Of a stretch of DNA of 64,000 bases, positions 1 to 8,208 are shown piece by piece. The stretch lies in contig JAFABI010000103.1 of the NCBI GenBank assembly GCA_023426125.1, positions 1 to 64,000 of the forward strand. The letters are read 5' to 3'. A program made the translations under genes and the position numbers. The number at the start of each line of letters is the position of its first letter. Positions within the stretch are counted from its first letter, which is position 1. The notes under the pieces were generated by a model that did no database searches, had not been told where the DNA came from, and worked only from the letters and a program-made list of their open reading frames with translations. Source of the stretch: Bacillota bacterium. Its GTDB lineage: Bacteria; Bacillota; Clostridia; Acetivibrionales; DTU013.

Positions 1-296
1 ACCAAAAATACTTCACAACAGCAAATTCCCCGTATAAAAAATCCACTCCTCTTAAAAAAATTGTTCAAATTTTCTAAAGGGATGGATTTTAATCTTACAA
101 AGTGGACTTTGCTTTTTCAATCAACCACATATTTTACTTTTCACCCCTTTGATCATTTTATTTCCTTCGGGCCATCAGCATTTTCACTTTTTTTAGTCTT
201 TACCTGAACTTACAGAAACGGTGCGGCAGCTTTTGTTTTATGCTATAATGCAATTGTATACAAGGCGCATATAGAAAAACACATGAGGAAACGTTA
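1..296. other. Upstream intergenic region
   Basis: AT-rich stretch with several poly-T and poly-A runs and no ORF that I can support. It carries the promoter region of the agmatine operon at its right end. The left part may belong to a gene outside the window, but nothing here shows it. Confidence 0.5.
242..249 (+). promoter_or_regulatory. Putative extended -10 promoter of aguA
   Basis: TGCTATAAT fits an extended -10 box (TGn followed by TATAAT at 244-249), about 45 bases before the aguA start. No good -35 hexamer lies 16-18 bases upstream, which is tolerated by extended -10 promoters. GAGGAAACGTTA before the ATG at 297 gives the ribosome binding site. Confidence 0.5.
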
Positions 297-1328
297 ATGC
301 ATAAACATTATTACATGCCTGCCGAATGGGAGCAGCATGAAAGAACATTGATGGAATGGCCTGTTAAGACTTCGTTAATCTGGCCGGAGAATTACGCGAG
401 GGTATGTGCAGGCTACGCAAAAGTCGCTAAGGCCATATCCGGATTTGAAAAGGTTACTATGATTGTAAATGAGGATACTGCGGAAGAGGCGGAAAAGCTT
501 TGCGGAGGAGGAATCGATTACCTGACGGTTCCCCATAATGATGCATGGTGCAGGGATAACGGACCGACTTTTCTCATTAGCAAGGAAGGGGAGCTTTCTG
601 CCGTTAACTGGCGTTTCAACGCCTGGGGTGAAAAGTATATGCCCTACGACCTGGATAATGACGTGGGACCAAAGGTGTTAAGGCATTTTCAAATTGAATA
701 TAATGATGCACCGATTATACTGGAAGGAGGTTCCATTCATGTTGATGGTGAGGGTACCTTGCTTACAACCCAGGAGTGTCTGCTGAATAAAAACCGCAAT
801 GCCCATTTGACGAAAGAGCAGGTTGAGAAGGAAGTAATGCACTACCTGAATGTTACCAAGATCATCTGGCTTAATCGTGGGCTTTTTGGCGATGAAACCG
901 ACGGTCATGTGGATAACGTAGCATGCTTTGCGAAGCCGGGACTCGTTCTGATGCAGGCATGCCATGATCCTGAAGATCCCAACCATGCGATCACCCTTGA
1001 AAATCTGGAAATTTTAAAAAATTCTATCGATGCATCCGGAAGAAAGCTGGAGATAATTGAAATACCGCAGCCTCCGGCAAGATTTTATCAGGGTGAGCGT
1101 TTGACTTTGAGTTACCTCAATTTCTATTTTGTAAACGGCGGCATTATCCTTCCGGTTTTCGGAAAGGATGCGGAGCCTACGGATAAAAAGGCGGCGGAGG
1201 TGCTTCAGGAGGTATTCCCGGAGCGAAAGATCGTTCCGGTAGACAGTATGGAGTTGATTACAGAAGGCGGTAATATCCATTGTATCACTCAACAGATGCC
1301 CGGGAAAATCCGCTCATTGGGTCAGTGA
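297..1328 (+). CDS. aguA: Agmatine deiminase
   Basis: 343 residues, the usual length for the family. It hydrolyses agmatine to N-carbamoylputrescine and ammonia in the cytoplasm, a step from arginine-derived agmatine to putrescine. The sequence shows the agmatine/peptidylarginine deiminase fold from the N-terminal MPAEWEQHERTLMEWP, the WCRDNGPTF substrate-site motif, the EGGSIHVDG block, GDETDGHVDN with the catalytic His/Asp, and GGNIHCITQQ near the C-terminus with the catalytic Cys at about residue 329. The ATG follows a GAGGA site. The gene ends 44 bases before aguB, the next enzyme of the same pathway, so the two form an operon. No arginine decarboxylase is in the window. Confidence 0.95.
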   Translation: MHKHYYMPAEWEQHERTLMEWPVKTSLIWPENYARVCAGYAKVAKAISGFEKVTMIVNEDTAEEAEKLCGGGIDYLTVPHNDAWCRDNGPTFLISKEGELSAVNWRFNAWGEKYMPYDLDNDVGPKVLRHFQIEYNDAPIILEGGSIHVDGEGTLLTTQECLLNKNRNAHLTKEQVEKEVMHYLNVTKIIWLNRGLFGDETDGHVDNVACFAKPGLVLMQACHDPEDPNHAITLENLEILKNSIDASGRKLEIIEIPQPPARFYQGERLTLSYLNFYFVNGGIILPVFGKDAEPTDKKAAEVLQEVFPERKIVPVDSMELITEGGNIHCITQQMPGKIRSLGQ

Positions 1329-1372
1329 AAGAAAGATATCCGCAATTGGGCGGGAATAGGAGTTTTATTTAA

Positions 1373-2245
1373 ATGAGATTGGTTAAAGTTGCAGCAATAC
1401 AGATGAGCTGTACCGAAAGGGCAGAAGACAATATCAGAAAAGCCGAGGGGCTGGTCAGGCAAGCAGCAGCCCAGGGCGCTCAAATCATATTAATCCAGGA
1501 GCTTTTTGAGACTTTGTATTTCTGTCAGAAGGAGAAGCCTGAATTTTATGACTTTGCTTCAGCGGCGGACCGCAATAAGGCGGTTCTACATTTTAGGAAA
1601 GTGGCGAAGGAATTGGGTGTCGTGCTTCCTATCAGTTTTTATGAGAAGATGAACAATGCAAGATACAATGCCCTGGCAGTGATCGATGCCGACGGGGAGG
1701 TACTGGGTGTTTACCGTAAAAGCCATATTCCGGACGGACCCGGCTACGAGGAAAAATACTATTTTAATCCGGGTGATACCGGCTTCAAGGTGTGGGATAC
1801 GAGGTATGCAAAAATAGGCGTAGGCATCTGCTGGGATCAGTGGTTTCCGGAAGCGGCAAGATGCATGGTCCTTATGGGAGCGGAGATACTATTTTATCCT
1901 ACGGCGATCGGTTCCGAGCCGGAGGATTCGGAGGTGGATTCCAGGGACCATTGGCAGCGCTGTATGATAGGCCATTCCGCATGCAATCTGGTCCCGGTCG
2001 TTGCTTCCAACCGGATTGGAACCGAGAGGATCGACGATTCTGTGATAAATTTTTACGGTTCATCCTTTATCACCGACACAACGGGTGAAAAAATTGCAGA
2101 AGCAGGAAGGACGGAGGAAGCGGTTTTAGTTGCCGGATTTGATCTGGACAAGGCCTCCCGGCAAAGGGTCGAGTGGGGTATTTTCCGTGACCGCCGGCCT
2201 GATTTATACAAAGCGATTTTAACTTATGACGGCATGGTAAAATAG
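1373..2245 (+). CDS. aguB: N-carbamoylputrescine amidase
   Basis: 290 residues, nitrilase superfamily. It cleaves N-carbamoylputrescine to putrescine, CO2 and ammonia, completing the route begun by aguA upstream. The catalytic triad can be read directly: Glu43 in IQELFE, Lys116 in YRKSHIPDG and Cys153 in GVGICWDQWFPE. The motif GPGYEEKYYFNPGDTGF is typical of AguB rather than of general amidohydrolases. A GGAGTTTTATTTA site precedes the ATG. A hairpin with a T-run about 135 bases downstream probably ends the operon. Confidence 0.95.
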   Translation: MRLVKVAAIQMSCTERAEDNIRKAEGLVRQAAAQGAQIILIQELFETLYFCQKEKPEFYDFASAADRNKAVLHFRKVAKELGVVLPISFYEKMNNARYNALAVIDADGEVLGVYRKSHIPDGPGYEEKYYFNPGDTGFKVWDTRYAKIGVGICWDQWFPEAARCMVLMGAEILFYPTAIGSEPEDSEVDSRDHWQRCMIGHSACNLVPVVASNRIGTERIDDSVINFYGSSFITDTTGEKIAEAGRTEEAVLVAGFDLDKASRQRVEWGIFRDRRPDLYKAILTYDGMVK

Positions 2246-2377
2246 ATGCGGGATATGGCATGCCTGCTGAATGCGTGCGTAGCCATGATTCTGGCAGTGA
2301 TTGTACCCATCGCTGGCATTAGGGAAGCGAGGCTTAACAATCTTAAACATTGGCTCGTCAAGTCATCACACAAATAA
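2246..2377 (+). CDS. Possible 43-residue membrane peptide after aguB
   Basis: An ATG directly follows the aguB stop codon (TAG then ATG) and opens a 43-codon frame that ends just before the operon terminator. The peptide has one hydrophobic stretch, LLNACVAMILAVIVPIAGI, then a basic tail. Its position between aguB and the terminator and its direct contact with the aguB stop suggest translational coupling. Against it, no purine-rich ribosome binding site is present and I recognise no family. It may be chance. Confidence 0.3.
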   Translation: MRDMACLLNACVAMILAVIVPIAGIREARLNNLKHWLVKSSHK

Positions 2378-2380
2378 CAG

Positions 2381-2418
2381 CACCTCACTCCGCTTCTACA
2401 GTGAAATGAGGTGTTTTC
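2381..2418 (+). terminator. Intrinsic terminator after the agu operon
   Basis: CACCTCA (2381-2387) pairs with TGAGGTG (2407-2413), followed by TTTTCTTATTT. It lies between the plus-strand agu genes and the minus-strand hypothetical gene and could work for both. Confidence 0.7.
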
Positions 2419-2470
2419 TTATTTGTTATAACTTATGAAAGCGCCCTTTTCAGGAGCTCCATCCTTGATG

Positions 2471-3043
2471 CTATTCTTCCTTTTCCCAATCGCCAAGCTG
2501 CTTCATTACCTCGTCATAGGTCTTCCGGCTTATTTCCGGAAGTTCTCCGCCGAAAGCCTTTTCCGCCTGCTTGAAGCCTTCTTCGATGGCGCCCCTCAGT
2601 TCGTCCAGCTTGCTTTTGTCACCGCCGGAGATTGCCTTTGCAAAGTCAACGATCCTTGAGCTTACCGCCTTTACACCCCATTCGCCGTCTTCGGAAATCA
2701 TCTTTTCCGCTTCAGCCCTTGCTTCGCTGTCAACTACCAGCACTTCCCTGCCGGAAAGCACATCCTCAAGCTTTTTCCCCTGCCTTGCAATCAGCCGCTC
2801 AACAAGATTTCTCAGTGATTCCGTAGCCCTTTCGGTTTGTTCCCAGAGCCTGTTAATCTCCTCGGCGTTGATTTTGCCTGAAGGCTTGCCATACACGGCA
2901 CTTTGGGCATCGCTCCCTCCGATATCGAGAACGACGCCGGCCTCAGCCCCACCGGTTTGACTTGTGCTTTCCGTTTTCACTGTTTTTTCATATTTGTAAC
3001 TAACCTGTGCCGAATAAGAATTTGTATTTACTCCGTTAATCAT
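2471..3043 (-). CDS. Hypothetical protein, helical, flagellar/DUF5610-like C-terminus
   Basis: 190 residues, strongly supported by a GGAGGGGTAGGT site before the ATG. No signal peptide or membrane segment is visible. The first 50 residues are polar and probably disordered (Ser/Thr/Gly rich); the rest is charged and helical, with a closing ISRKTYDEVMKQLGDWEKE. That ending resembles small uncharacterised clostridial proteins of the DUF5610 kind, sometimes found near flagellar genes, but I am not certain of the family. It stands alone, convergent with the agu operon. Function unknown. Confidence 0.75.
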   Translation of the reverse strand: MINGVNTNSYSAQVSYKYEKTVKTESTSQTGGAEAGVVLDIGGSDAQSAVYGKPSGKINAEEINRLWEQTERATESLRNLVERLIARQGKKLEDVLSGREVLVVDSEARAEAEKMISEDGEWGVKAVSSRIVDFAKAISGGDKSKLDELRGAIEEGFKQAEKAFGGELPEISRKTYDEVMKQLGDWEKEE

Positions 3044-3180
3044 ACCTACCCCTCCGTGGATAATATATTTTAGTACTCAGTATATTTATCGGATAAATAT
3101 CTTCTCATTTTATACCAGATTTTTTCAAAACACGTGCGTCAAGGTTACTATTAAAGCCTGCATGTTGGTATCCCTGCTGT

Positions 3181-3206
3181 GTAGTGGCGCGCATTGCGCA
3201 TCAATG
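3181..3206. repeat. Degenerate single arm of repeat family A
   Basis: GTAGTGGCGCGCATTGCGCA resembles the conserved arm (GTAGGGGCGCGCATTGCGCG) seen at seven other places in the window. It lies in the gap between the hypothetical gene and folA, on the 3' side of folA. Confidence 0.5.
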
Positions 3207-3231
3207 TATTTTGAGACAGCCCCGCAACCTG

Positions 3232-3738
3232 TCAAGGGAACTGCAGGATTTTACTATGGGTATATTGGATCCGGCTATAGTGCAAATGGTTATGTTCCAG
3301 GTCCCTGGCGATGAATTCCGGCGTCCATGTACAATCGCTGTCAAGATCCGGAAAGAAGCAGTCTGCCGGATGGGTATTTTTAAATTTGGTCACGTACGCT
3401 TCGGAGCAGTAAGGTAAAAGCTCATAATATACTCTAGCCCCGCCCAATAAAAAGATATCCTCCGCCGGATAACCGGAAGCCGTCTTGAAAAACTCCTCCA
3501 GCGACTTGCAAACAAGGATTCCGGGCTGATCATAATTCCTATTGGTACTTAACACGATATTCGTCCGGCCTTTTAAGGGCTTCATCCCGGGCAGGGACTC
3601 AAACGTAGCTCTGCCCATGACGACAACCTTTCCCATGGTAATGTTCTTCAGAAAGCCCATATCCTCCGGGACTCTTTCCAGCAGCTTCCCCTCATGCCCG
3701 ATTCCCCAGTTTTTATCTACCGCTACAATCGCTTTCAC
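3232..3738 (-). CDS. folA: Dihydrofolate reductase
   Basis: 168 residues from the GTG start chosen here. It reduces dihydrofolate to tetrahydrofolate with NADPH and regenerates the folate oxidised by thymidylate synthase encoded just upstream. Visible motifs are IVAVDKNWGIGHEGKL at the N-terminus, the acidic Asp in PEDMGFLKN, VVMGRATFESLP and FLLGGARVYYELLP for NADPH binding. The frame opens at an ATG at 3768 that overlaps the thyA stop (ATGA), but a perfect AGGAGGG at 3745-3751 lies six bases before an in-frame GTG at 3738, and translation from the GTG gives the canonical N-terminus. Last gene of the thrS-thyA-folA run. Confidence 0.93.
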   Translation of the reverse strand: MKAIVAVDKNWGIGHEGKLLERVPEDMGFLKNITMGKVVVMGRATFESLPGMKPLKGRTNIVLSTNRNYDQPGILVCKSLEEFFKTASGYPAEDIFLLGGARVYYELLPYCSEAYVTKFKNTHPADCFFPDLDSDCTWTPEFIARDLEHNHLHYSRIQYTHSKILQFP

Positions 3739-3764
3739 ATTTATCCCTCCTGTGGGAGCCCGTG

Positions 3765-4595
3765 TCATACAGCTACAGGAATTTTCTTAATCTGGGCTCC
3801 GCTCCGGTATCCTTCCAGTACAAAATCTTCAACCCTGAAATGATAAAAATCTTTCACTTCCCTGTTCACTACCAGCCTGGGCGCTTCAAATGCAGGTCTC
3901 GCAATCAGCTCCTCAACCAGAGGTATATGCCTGTCATAAATATGGGCATCGGCAATTACATGCACAAATTCACCTGCCTCAAGGCCTGTCATCTGGGCAA
4001 ACATCATAACCAGAACCGAGTACTGGCATACGTTCCAGTTGTTTGCTACCAGCACATCCTGCGACCGCTGGTTCAAAATGGCATTCAGCTTGCTGCCTGT
4101 GACATTGAAGGTCATGCTGTATGCACAGGGATAGAGGTTCATTTCATGCAGGTCATCATGGTTATACATGTTGACAATCAGCCTCCGGCTATAGGGATTG
4201 TTCTTCAAATCGTACAGCAGCCTGTCTACCTGGTCGAATTCCCCTTCCTTATACCTGTGCTTTATGCCCAGTTGATATCCATACGCCTTACCGATTGAGC
4301 CGTCTTCATTGGCCCAACTGTCCCAGATACGGCTGTTCAAATCCTTGATGTTGCTGGATTTCTTCTGCCAGATCCAGAGAATTTCATCGATGGCGGCTCT
4401 GAGGTTGGTCGGCCTTAAGGTAAGTATGGGGAACTCTTCGGAAAGGTTGTAACGGTTGACGATGCCGAACTTTTTTATTGTATGGGCAGGCGCCCCGTCT
4501 TCCCAGCGGGCCCTGATGTTTTCCCCCTCCGAAGATACACCTGACTCCAGTATCCCCTTGCACATTTCGATAAAAATATGATCGGCTTTGCTCAT
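3765..4595 (-). CDS. thyA: Thymidylate synthase (ThyA type)
   Basis: 276 residues, full length. It methylates dUMP to dTMP using methylene-tetrahydrofolate, producing dihydrofolate for folA next door. The catalytic Cys157 lies in LYPCAYSMTFNV. The RSQDVLVANNWN block binds dUMP/folate and DAHIYDRH is the conserved HxY segment. GGGAGG precedes the ATG. It begins 18 bases after the thrS stop, with no terminator in between, so it is probably cotranscribed with thrS. The C-terminal KIPVAV matches the family. Confidence 0.95.
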   Translation of the reverse strand: MSKADHIFIEMCKGILESGVSSEGENIRARWEDGAPAHTIKKFGIVNRYNLSEEFPILTLRPTNLRAAIDEILWIWQKKSSNIKDLNSRIWDSWANEDGSIGKAYGYQLGIKHRYKEGEFDQVDRLLYDLKNNPYSRRLIVNMYNHDDLHEMNLYPCAYSMTFNVTGSKLNAILNQRSQDVLVANNWNVCQYSVLVMMFAQMTGLEAGEFVHVIADAHIYDRHIPLVEELIARPAFEAPRLVVNREVKDFYHFRVEDFVLEGYRSGAQIKKIPVAV

Positions 4596-4613
4596 GAATA
4601 TGCAGCCTCCCTT

Positions 4614-6563
4614 TTATTTCGCCTTCGTCCGTATCTCCTCAACGGCCTTTGCAATAAAGTCCTCCAGCGACATGACGCCCAGATCGCCATCCTTGCGGGA
4701 TCTTACGGCCACCTGTCCGTTTTCCATTTCCTTGTCACCGATAACCAGCATATAAGGCGTCTTTTCCACCTGCGCCTCTCTTATTTTATAGCCGATTTTT
4801 TCGTTTCTGAGGTCGACTTCCACCCTTATCCCTTGTTCCTGCAGCTCTTTTTGGACCTTTCCGGCATACTCAAAATGCTTGTCGACAATGGGAAGTATTT
4901 TTACCTGCAGCGGCGACAGCCATAAAGGAAGCGCACCTGCATACTTTTCGATCAAAAGAGCCAATGTCCTTTCGTAGCATCCGATAGAGGTCCTGTGAAT
5001 TACATACGGGTACTTTTTCTGCCCGTCCCGGTCCACATATTCCATCCCGAATTTTTCAGCCAGAAGGAAATCGATCTGGATGGTTATCAACGTATCTTCT
5101 TTTCCATGGACATTTCTGATTTGAATGTCCAGCTTCGGTCCGTAGAATGCCGCTTCACCGTCCGCTTCCTTGTAAGGGATCTGCAGCTTGTCCAGTATTT
5201 CCCGCATGCGCCCCTGAACTTCCTCCCACTGCTCCGCCGTTCCAATATACTTCTCCTTGTTGGCCGGATCCCACTTTGAAAAGCGGTAGGCTACATCCGA
5301 GTCAAGCCCGACGGTTTTTAGCATGAAATTTGCCAGATCCACGCAGCCTGCAAACTCCTCGTCAAGCTGTTCAGGCGTACAGGCAAGATGGCCTTCCGAA
5401 ATTGTAAACTGCCGTACGCGGATGAGGCCGTGCATTTCGCCGGAAGCTTCATTCCTGAAAAGCGTGGAGGTCTCGTTGAAACGCATCGGCAGCTCGCGGT
5501 AGCTCCTCAGCCTCGAAAGATACACCTGGAACTGGAAAGGACAGGTCATCGGCCGCAGGGCAAAAACCTCCGCCTTTTCATCTTCAAAGGAAGCGGGATC
5601 GCCCATGATAAACATCCCTTCCCTGTAATGGTCCCAGTGTCCGGAAATCTTATACAGGTCGCGCTTTGCCATAAACGGGGTTTTGGTAAGCATATAGCCT
5701 CTGCGTTCTTCCTCATCCTCAACAAACCTTTGCAACAGCTGGATTACTTTTGCACCCTTGGGCATAAGAATGGGCAGCCCCTGGCCGATATAATCAACAG
5801 TGGTAAAGAATTCCAGCTCCCTGCCCAGCTTGTTGTGGTCGCGCTTCTTCGCCTCTTCCAGCATGGCAAGATATTCGTCCAGCTCATTCTTTTTTGTAAA
5901 CGCAGTCCCATAGATTCTCTGGAGCATCTTGTTCTTTTCATTTCCCCGCCAATATGCGCCGGCAATCTGTGTAAGCTTGAAGGCTTTCACTTTTCCCGTC
6001 GACGGGATATGCGGCCCCGCGCAAAGGTCGACGAACTCTCCCTGCTTGTAAAAGGATAGGGTTTCACCTTCAGGCAGGTCTTTAATGAGTTCTGCCTTGT
6101 AAGGTTCTTCCTTTTCCTCCATGAATTTTATTGCTTCCTCCCTGGGAAGGGTGAACCTCTCCACCGCCAGATCCTCTTTCACGATTTTGCCCATTTCGGC
6201 TTCCAGCTTCGCAAGGTCCTCCGGCGAAAAGGTCCGATCAATATCAAAGTCATAATAATATCCGTTTTCTATGGCAGGACCGATGGCCAGCTTCGCATTC
6301 GGGAAAACTCTCTTGACAGCCTGCGCCAATATGTGCGACGCCGTATGCCGCAAGGCATGCTTTCCTCCTTCATCCTCAAATGTAAGCAGGTTAAGCCTGC
6401 AGTCATTCTCCAGCTTTGTGGACAGATCCTTGACCGCGCCGTCAATCTCAGCTGCCAGCGCAACCCTCGCAAGACCCGCGCTGATGCTTTCAGCCACTTC
6501 CCTGACCGTTATTCCTTTTTCGTATTCCTTGGTGCTTCCATCCTTCAATGTAATTTTGATCAT
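4614..6563 (-). CDS. thrS: Threonyl-tRNA synthetase
   Basis: 649 residues, full length, cytoplasmic; charges tRNA-Thr. Domains in order: TGS (about 1-62), the second N-terminal editing domain with HTASHILAQAVKR (about 63-230), the class II catalytic core (about 270-535) with zinc-site MRPMTCPFQ and motif 2 FRNEASGEMHG, and the anticodon-binding domain (about 545-640) with LRNEKIGYKIREAQ. AAGGTG precedes the ATG. A T-box leader lies upstream at 6690-6910, so expression should rise when tRNA-Thr is uncharged. thyA and folA follow closely. Confidence 0.97.
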   Translation of the reverse strand: MIKITLKDGSTKEYEKGITVREVAESISAGLARVALAAEIDGAVKDLSTKLENDCRLNLLTFEDEGGKHALRHTASHILAQAVKRVFPNAKLAIGPAIENGYYYDFDIDRTFSPEDLAKLEAEMGKIVKEDLAVERFTLPREEAIKFMEEKEEPYKAELIKDLPEGETLSFYKQGEFVDLCAGPHIPSTGKVKAFKLTQIAGAYWRGNEKNKMLQRIYGTAFTKKNELDEYLAMLEEAKKRDHNKLGRELEFFTTVDYIGQGLPILMPKGAKVIQLLQRFVEDEEERRGYMLTKTPFMAKRDLYKISGHWDHYREGMFIMGDPASFEDEKAEVFALRPMTCPFQFQVYLSRLRSYRELPMRFNETSTLFRNEASGEMHGLIRVRQFTISEGHLACTPEQLDEEFAGCVDLANFMLKTVGLDSDVAYRFSKWDPANKEKYIGTAEQWEEVQGRMREILDKLQIPYKEADGEAAFYGPKLDIQIRNVHGKEDTLITIQIDFLLAEKFGMEYVDRDGQKKYPYVIHRTSIGCYERTLALLIEKYAGALPLWLSPLQVKILPIVDKHFEYAGKVQKELQEQGIRVEVDLRNEKIGYKIREAQVEKTPYMLVIGDKEMENGQVAVRSRKDGDLGVMSLEDFIAKAVEEIRTKAK

Positions 6564-6689
6564 CTTCTACACCTTCCTTTTTATAATGACCTAATTCAAA
6601 TACTCCTCCGCTTATTACCGTTTTTCCCATCAAAACCTCAGAGGCACCCGGCCCTGGCGCCGTCTGGCGATTGCCTTTCGGAGAATAAC

Positions 6690-6910
6690 GCAAATAAAAA
6701 ACTCCCGCCGCTTGCTTCTACAGCAAGGGACGAGAGCTAACTCACGTGGTTCCACCCTATTTTGGTCTCATTCTGATGATAACGTAATCAACGCTGCTCC
6801 TCAGGGGTAGTCTTCAACCGTTCACCTTAAGATTGCTTCCAGCCTTGGCAACCTTTCTCTTGAAAGGAACTTTCATGGTTTACTCGTCCCGTCATCGTCG
6901 CATTTTCTGC
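6690..6910 (-). ncRNA. T-box leader of thrS
   Basis: Read on the minus strand, the leader has a GACGAGTAA stem I start, a GAAG-ACT-ACC-CCTGAG specifier region (ACT at 6811-6809 is the best specifier, a threonine codon; the neighbouring ACC would also be threonine), and the T-box core AGGGTGGAACCACG at 6758-6745. The terminator follows (separate entry). Uncharged tRNA-Thr would pair with the codon and the T-box bulge and stabilise the antiterminator. Ends are approximate. Confidence 0.92.
6696..6736 (-). terminator. T-box regulated terminator of thrS
   Basis: On the minus strand CTCTCGTCCCTTGC (6736-6723) pairs with GCAAGCGGCGGGAG (6715-6702), followed by TTTTTTATTTG. Its 5' arm follows the T-box sequence, as expected for the switch between terminator and antiterminator. 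Confidence 0.9.
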
Positions 6911-6970
6911 TCTTTTAATTTATTATATCCCAAAATTAGTGGATGTCAACAATTTAATTTTACCATGGAT

Positions 6971-7005
6971 TTGCATTTATGCGGACACGCATTGCACGCT
7001 CCTGT
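6971..7005. repeat. Degenerate copy of repeat family A
   Basis: GCATTTATGCGGACACGCAT followed by TGCACGCTCCTGTG matches the right arm of family A with several changes. It lies between the thrS leader and the next plus-strand ORF. Confidence 0.6.
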
Positions 7006-7140
7006 GTCAATGTACCTGTCCCCTTGACATGCCAATTAAACGCAAGGATAATAGATAATAAGTAATTGATTGAAAAATCAAATCAATGGGAAATTAGATG
7101 TAGAGTAATCTAACGATAAATGCTGAAAGGATGTGAAAGG

Positions 7141-7347
7141 ATGGACAGATTCTCTATCGTAGATATCGGCGGCTTTGCGAAAGACCTGGCCTATCTCGTG
7201 CGTGAACTCAGGCAAAAGGGGCTTATCGCGGCAACGGAAAAAGATGCGGGAGGAGATACGGTTTATCTGACCAACAACCTGTTTGCCGTAAAAAAAGTAA
7301 TGAGCGATTACGAAGGGTTAATGCTTGATATCCACAAGCCAAGGTAA
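7141..7347 (+). CDS. Small hypothetical protein
   Basis: 68 residues from the second ATG; a start at 7120 would add seven residues. AAAGG lies about ten bases before the chosen ATG. The peptide is soluble and mixed alpha/beta in look (IVDIGGFAKDLAYLVRELRQKGLI, then a predicted turn and FAVKKVMSDYEGLMLDI), slightly like a small winged-helix or regulatory fragment. I do not recognise a family. It stands alone between repeat-rich gaps, so it could be a relic. Confidence 0.45.
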   Translation: MDRFSIVDIGGFAKDLAYLVRELRQKGLIAATEKDAGGDTVYLTNNLFAVKKVMSDYEGLMLDIHKPR

Positions 7348-7412
7348 AATACCTCCGCTTTGCTTCGAAACGTAGATCCCTATATAATAGGTATAAAAGA
7401 GCTAATGCAAGG

Positions 7413-7550
7413 CGTTCATTGACCGTAAGACATTCCTGCAGGGGCGGCCATTGGCCGTCCGCCCAGGGTATCAAGCATCACTTGAGGGTCGCATGTCGTT
7501 TATTTTCATAAATTGCATTTATGCGGACGCGCAATGCGCGCCCCTACAGG
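7413..7550. repeat. Repeat family A, two-armed copy
   Basis: Left arm GGGGCGGCCATTGGCCGTCC (7441-7460) preceded by GACCGTAAGACATTCCTGCA. Right arm GCGGACGCGCAATGCGCG then CCCCTACAGG (7523-7550). Each arm is itself palindromic (GGCCATTGGCC; GCGCAATGCGC). The same two arms in the same order recur at 11669, 29482 and 30842. Confidence 0.85.
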
Positions 7551-7654
7551 TCACTTTTGTCATAAAAATTTTACAGTATCTGCATATTTCCTGGAAATAG
7601 CACTCTTCATCTCCTTATGGTATAATATGGTAGCTACAGAGCTATATGGAGCTT

Positions 7655-7775
7655 AGCTAATACCTACAGCGTAAACTTCCTTTTTTATTAGCATTCATGC
7701 GCCTTGGAGAAATAGACGCAAATGCTCTAACGCGTTATTTCTCCAAGGCGCATCCGGTTGTTTACGCTGTTATAC
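7655..7775. repeat. Repeat family B, long palindrome
   Basis: About 120 bases with an outer inverted repeat ACAGCGTAAAC / GTTTACGCTGT and a perfect 18-base inner stem ATGCGCCTTGGAGAAATA (7697-7714) / its complement (7736-7753). The loop contains AATGCTCTAACGCGTT. A second copy is at 41226-41344 and a fragment is at 33666-33698. It ends just before the ribosome binding site of the next small ORF. Confidence 0.85.
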
Positions 7776-7793
7776 GAAAGAGGAGTGTGGAAA

Positions 7794-7937
7794 ATGCGGG
7801 AAAAACGTTTGAAGAAGTTTAAAAAGCTAAGGCACAGAAAAATGCGCAGAATATTCCTGTTTACCTTTGTAGTACCTGTATCCCTGGGCTTGCTGGGATA
7901 TCTCGTAGCGGCGGTAATAATCCTTCCGGCCATGTAA
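7794..7937 (+). CDS. 47-residue single-pass membrane protein
   Basis: Begins with a very basic stretch (MREKRLKKFKKLRHRKMRR) followed by one hydrophobic helix (IFLFTFVVPVSLGLLGYLVAAVIILP), then stops. AGGAGTGTGGAAA before the ATG is a good ribosome binding site. The positive-inside design predicts a cytoplasmic N-terminus. I do not recognise a family. The clean start site and composition argue for a real gene despite its length. The family B palindrome lies immediately upstream. Confidence 0.6.
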   Translation: MREKRLKKFKKLRHRKMRRIFLFTFVVPVSLGLLGYLVAAVIILPAM

Positions 7938-8160
7938 GCTGCCGCCTGCGGAAGCATGAAAAACTTACAGGCCCATAGAATGGCAGTTCGCCTCCGGCTA
8001 CAGCAAGGAGGTTTCTTGTTCTTTGTTCATATTGCATAAAAAATTCACCATAGAGGTAAGAAAAGTCGTTAAAAAATCATATTAAAAAAAGTCCAGAATC
8101 CCTGTATAATAATACTTGAAAACATACATAAAGTTTTCCTCCTTTTTTTAATATATAAAT
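7938..8160. other. Intergenic region with no recognised feature
   Basis: AT-rich sequence between the 47-residue ORF and the convergent GerM-like gene. One possible TATAATA (around 8105) is seen but no gene follows it. Confidence 0.4.
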
Positions 8161-8190
8161 AAGAGCCGGCTAGGTCGTAAGCCGGCTCTT
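8161..8190. terminator. Convergent hairpin terminator
   Basis: AAGAGCCGGCT pairs with AGCCGGCTCTT, with a short loop; ATTTATTTTT follows on the plus strand. It ends the GerMN gene (minus strand) and may serve both directions. Confidence 0.75.
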
Positions 8191-8208
8191 ATTTATTTTT
8201 CATCTGTT

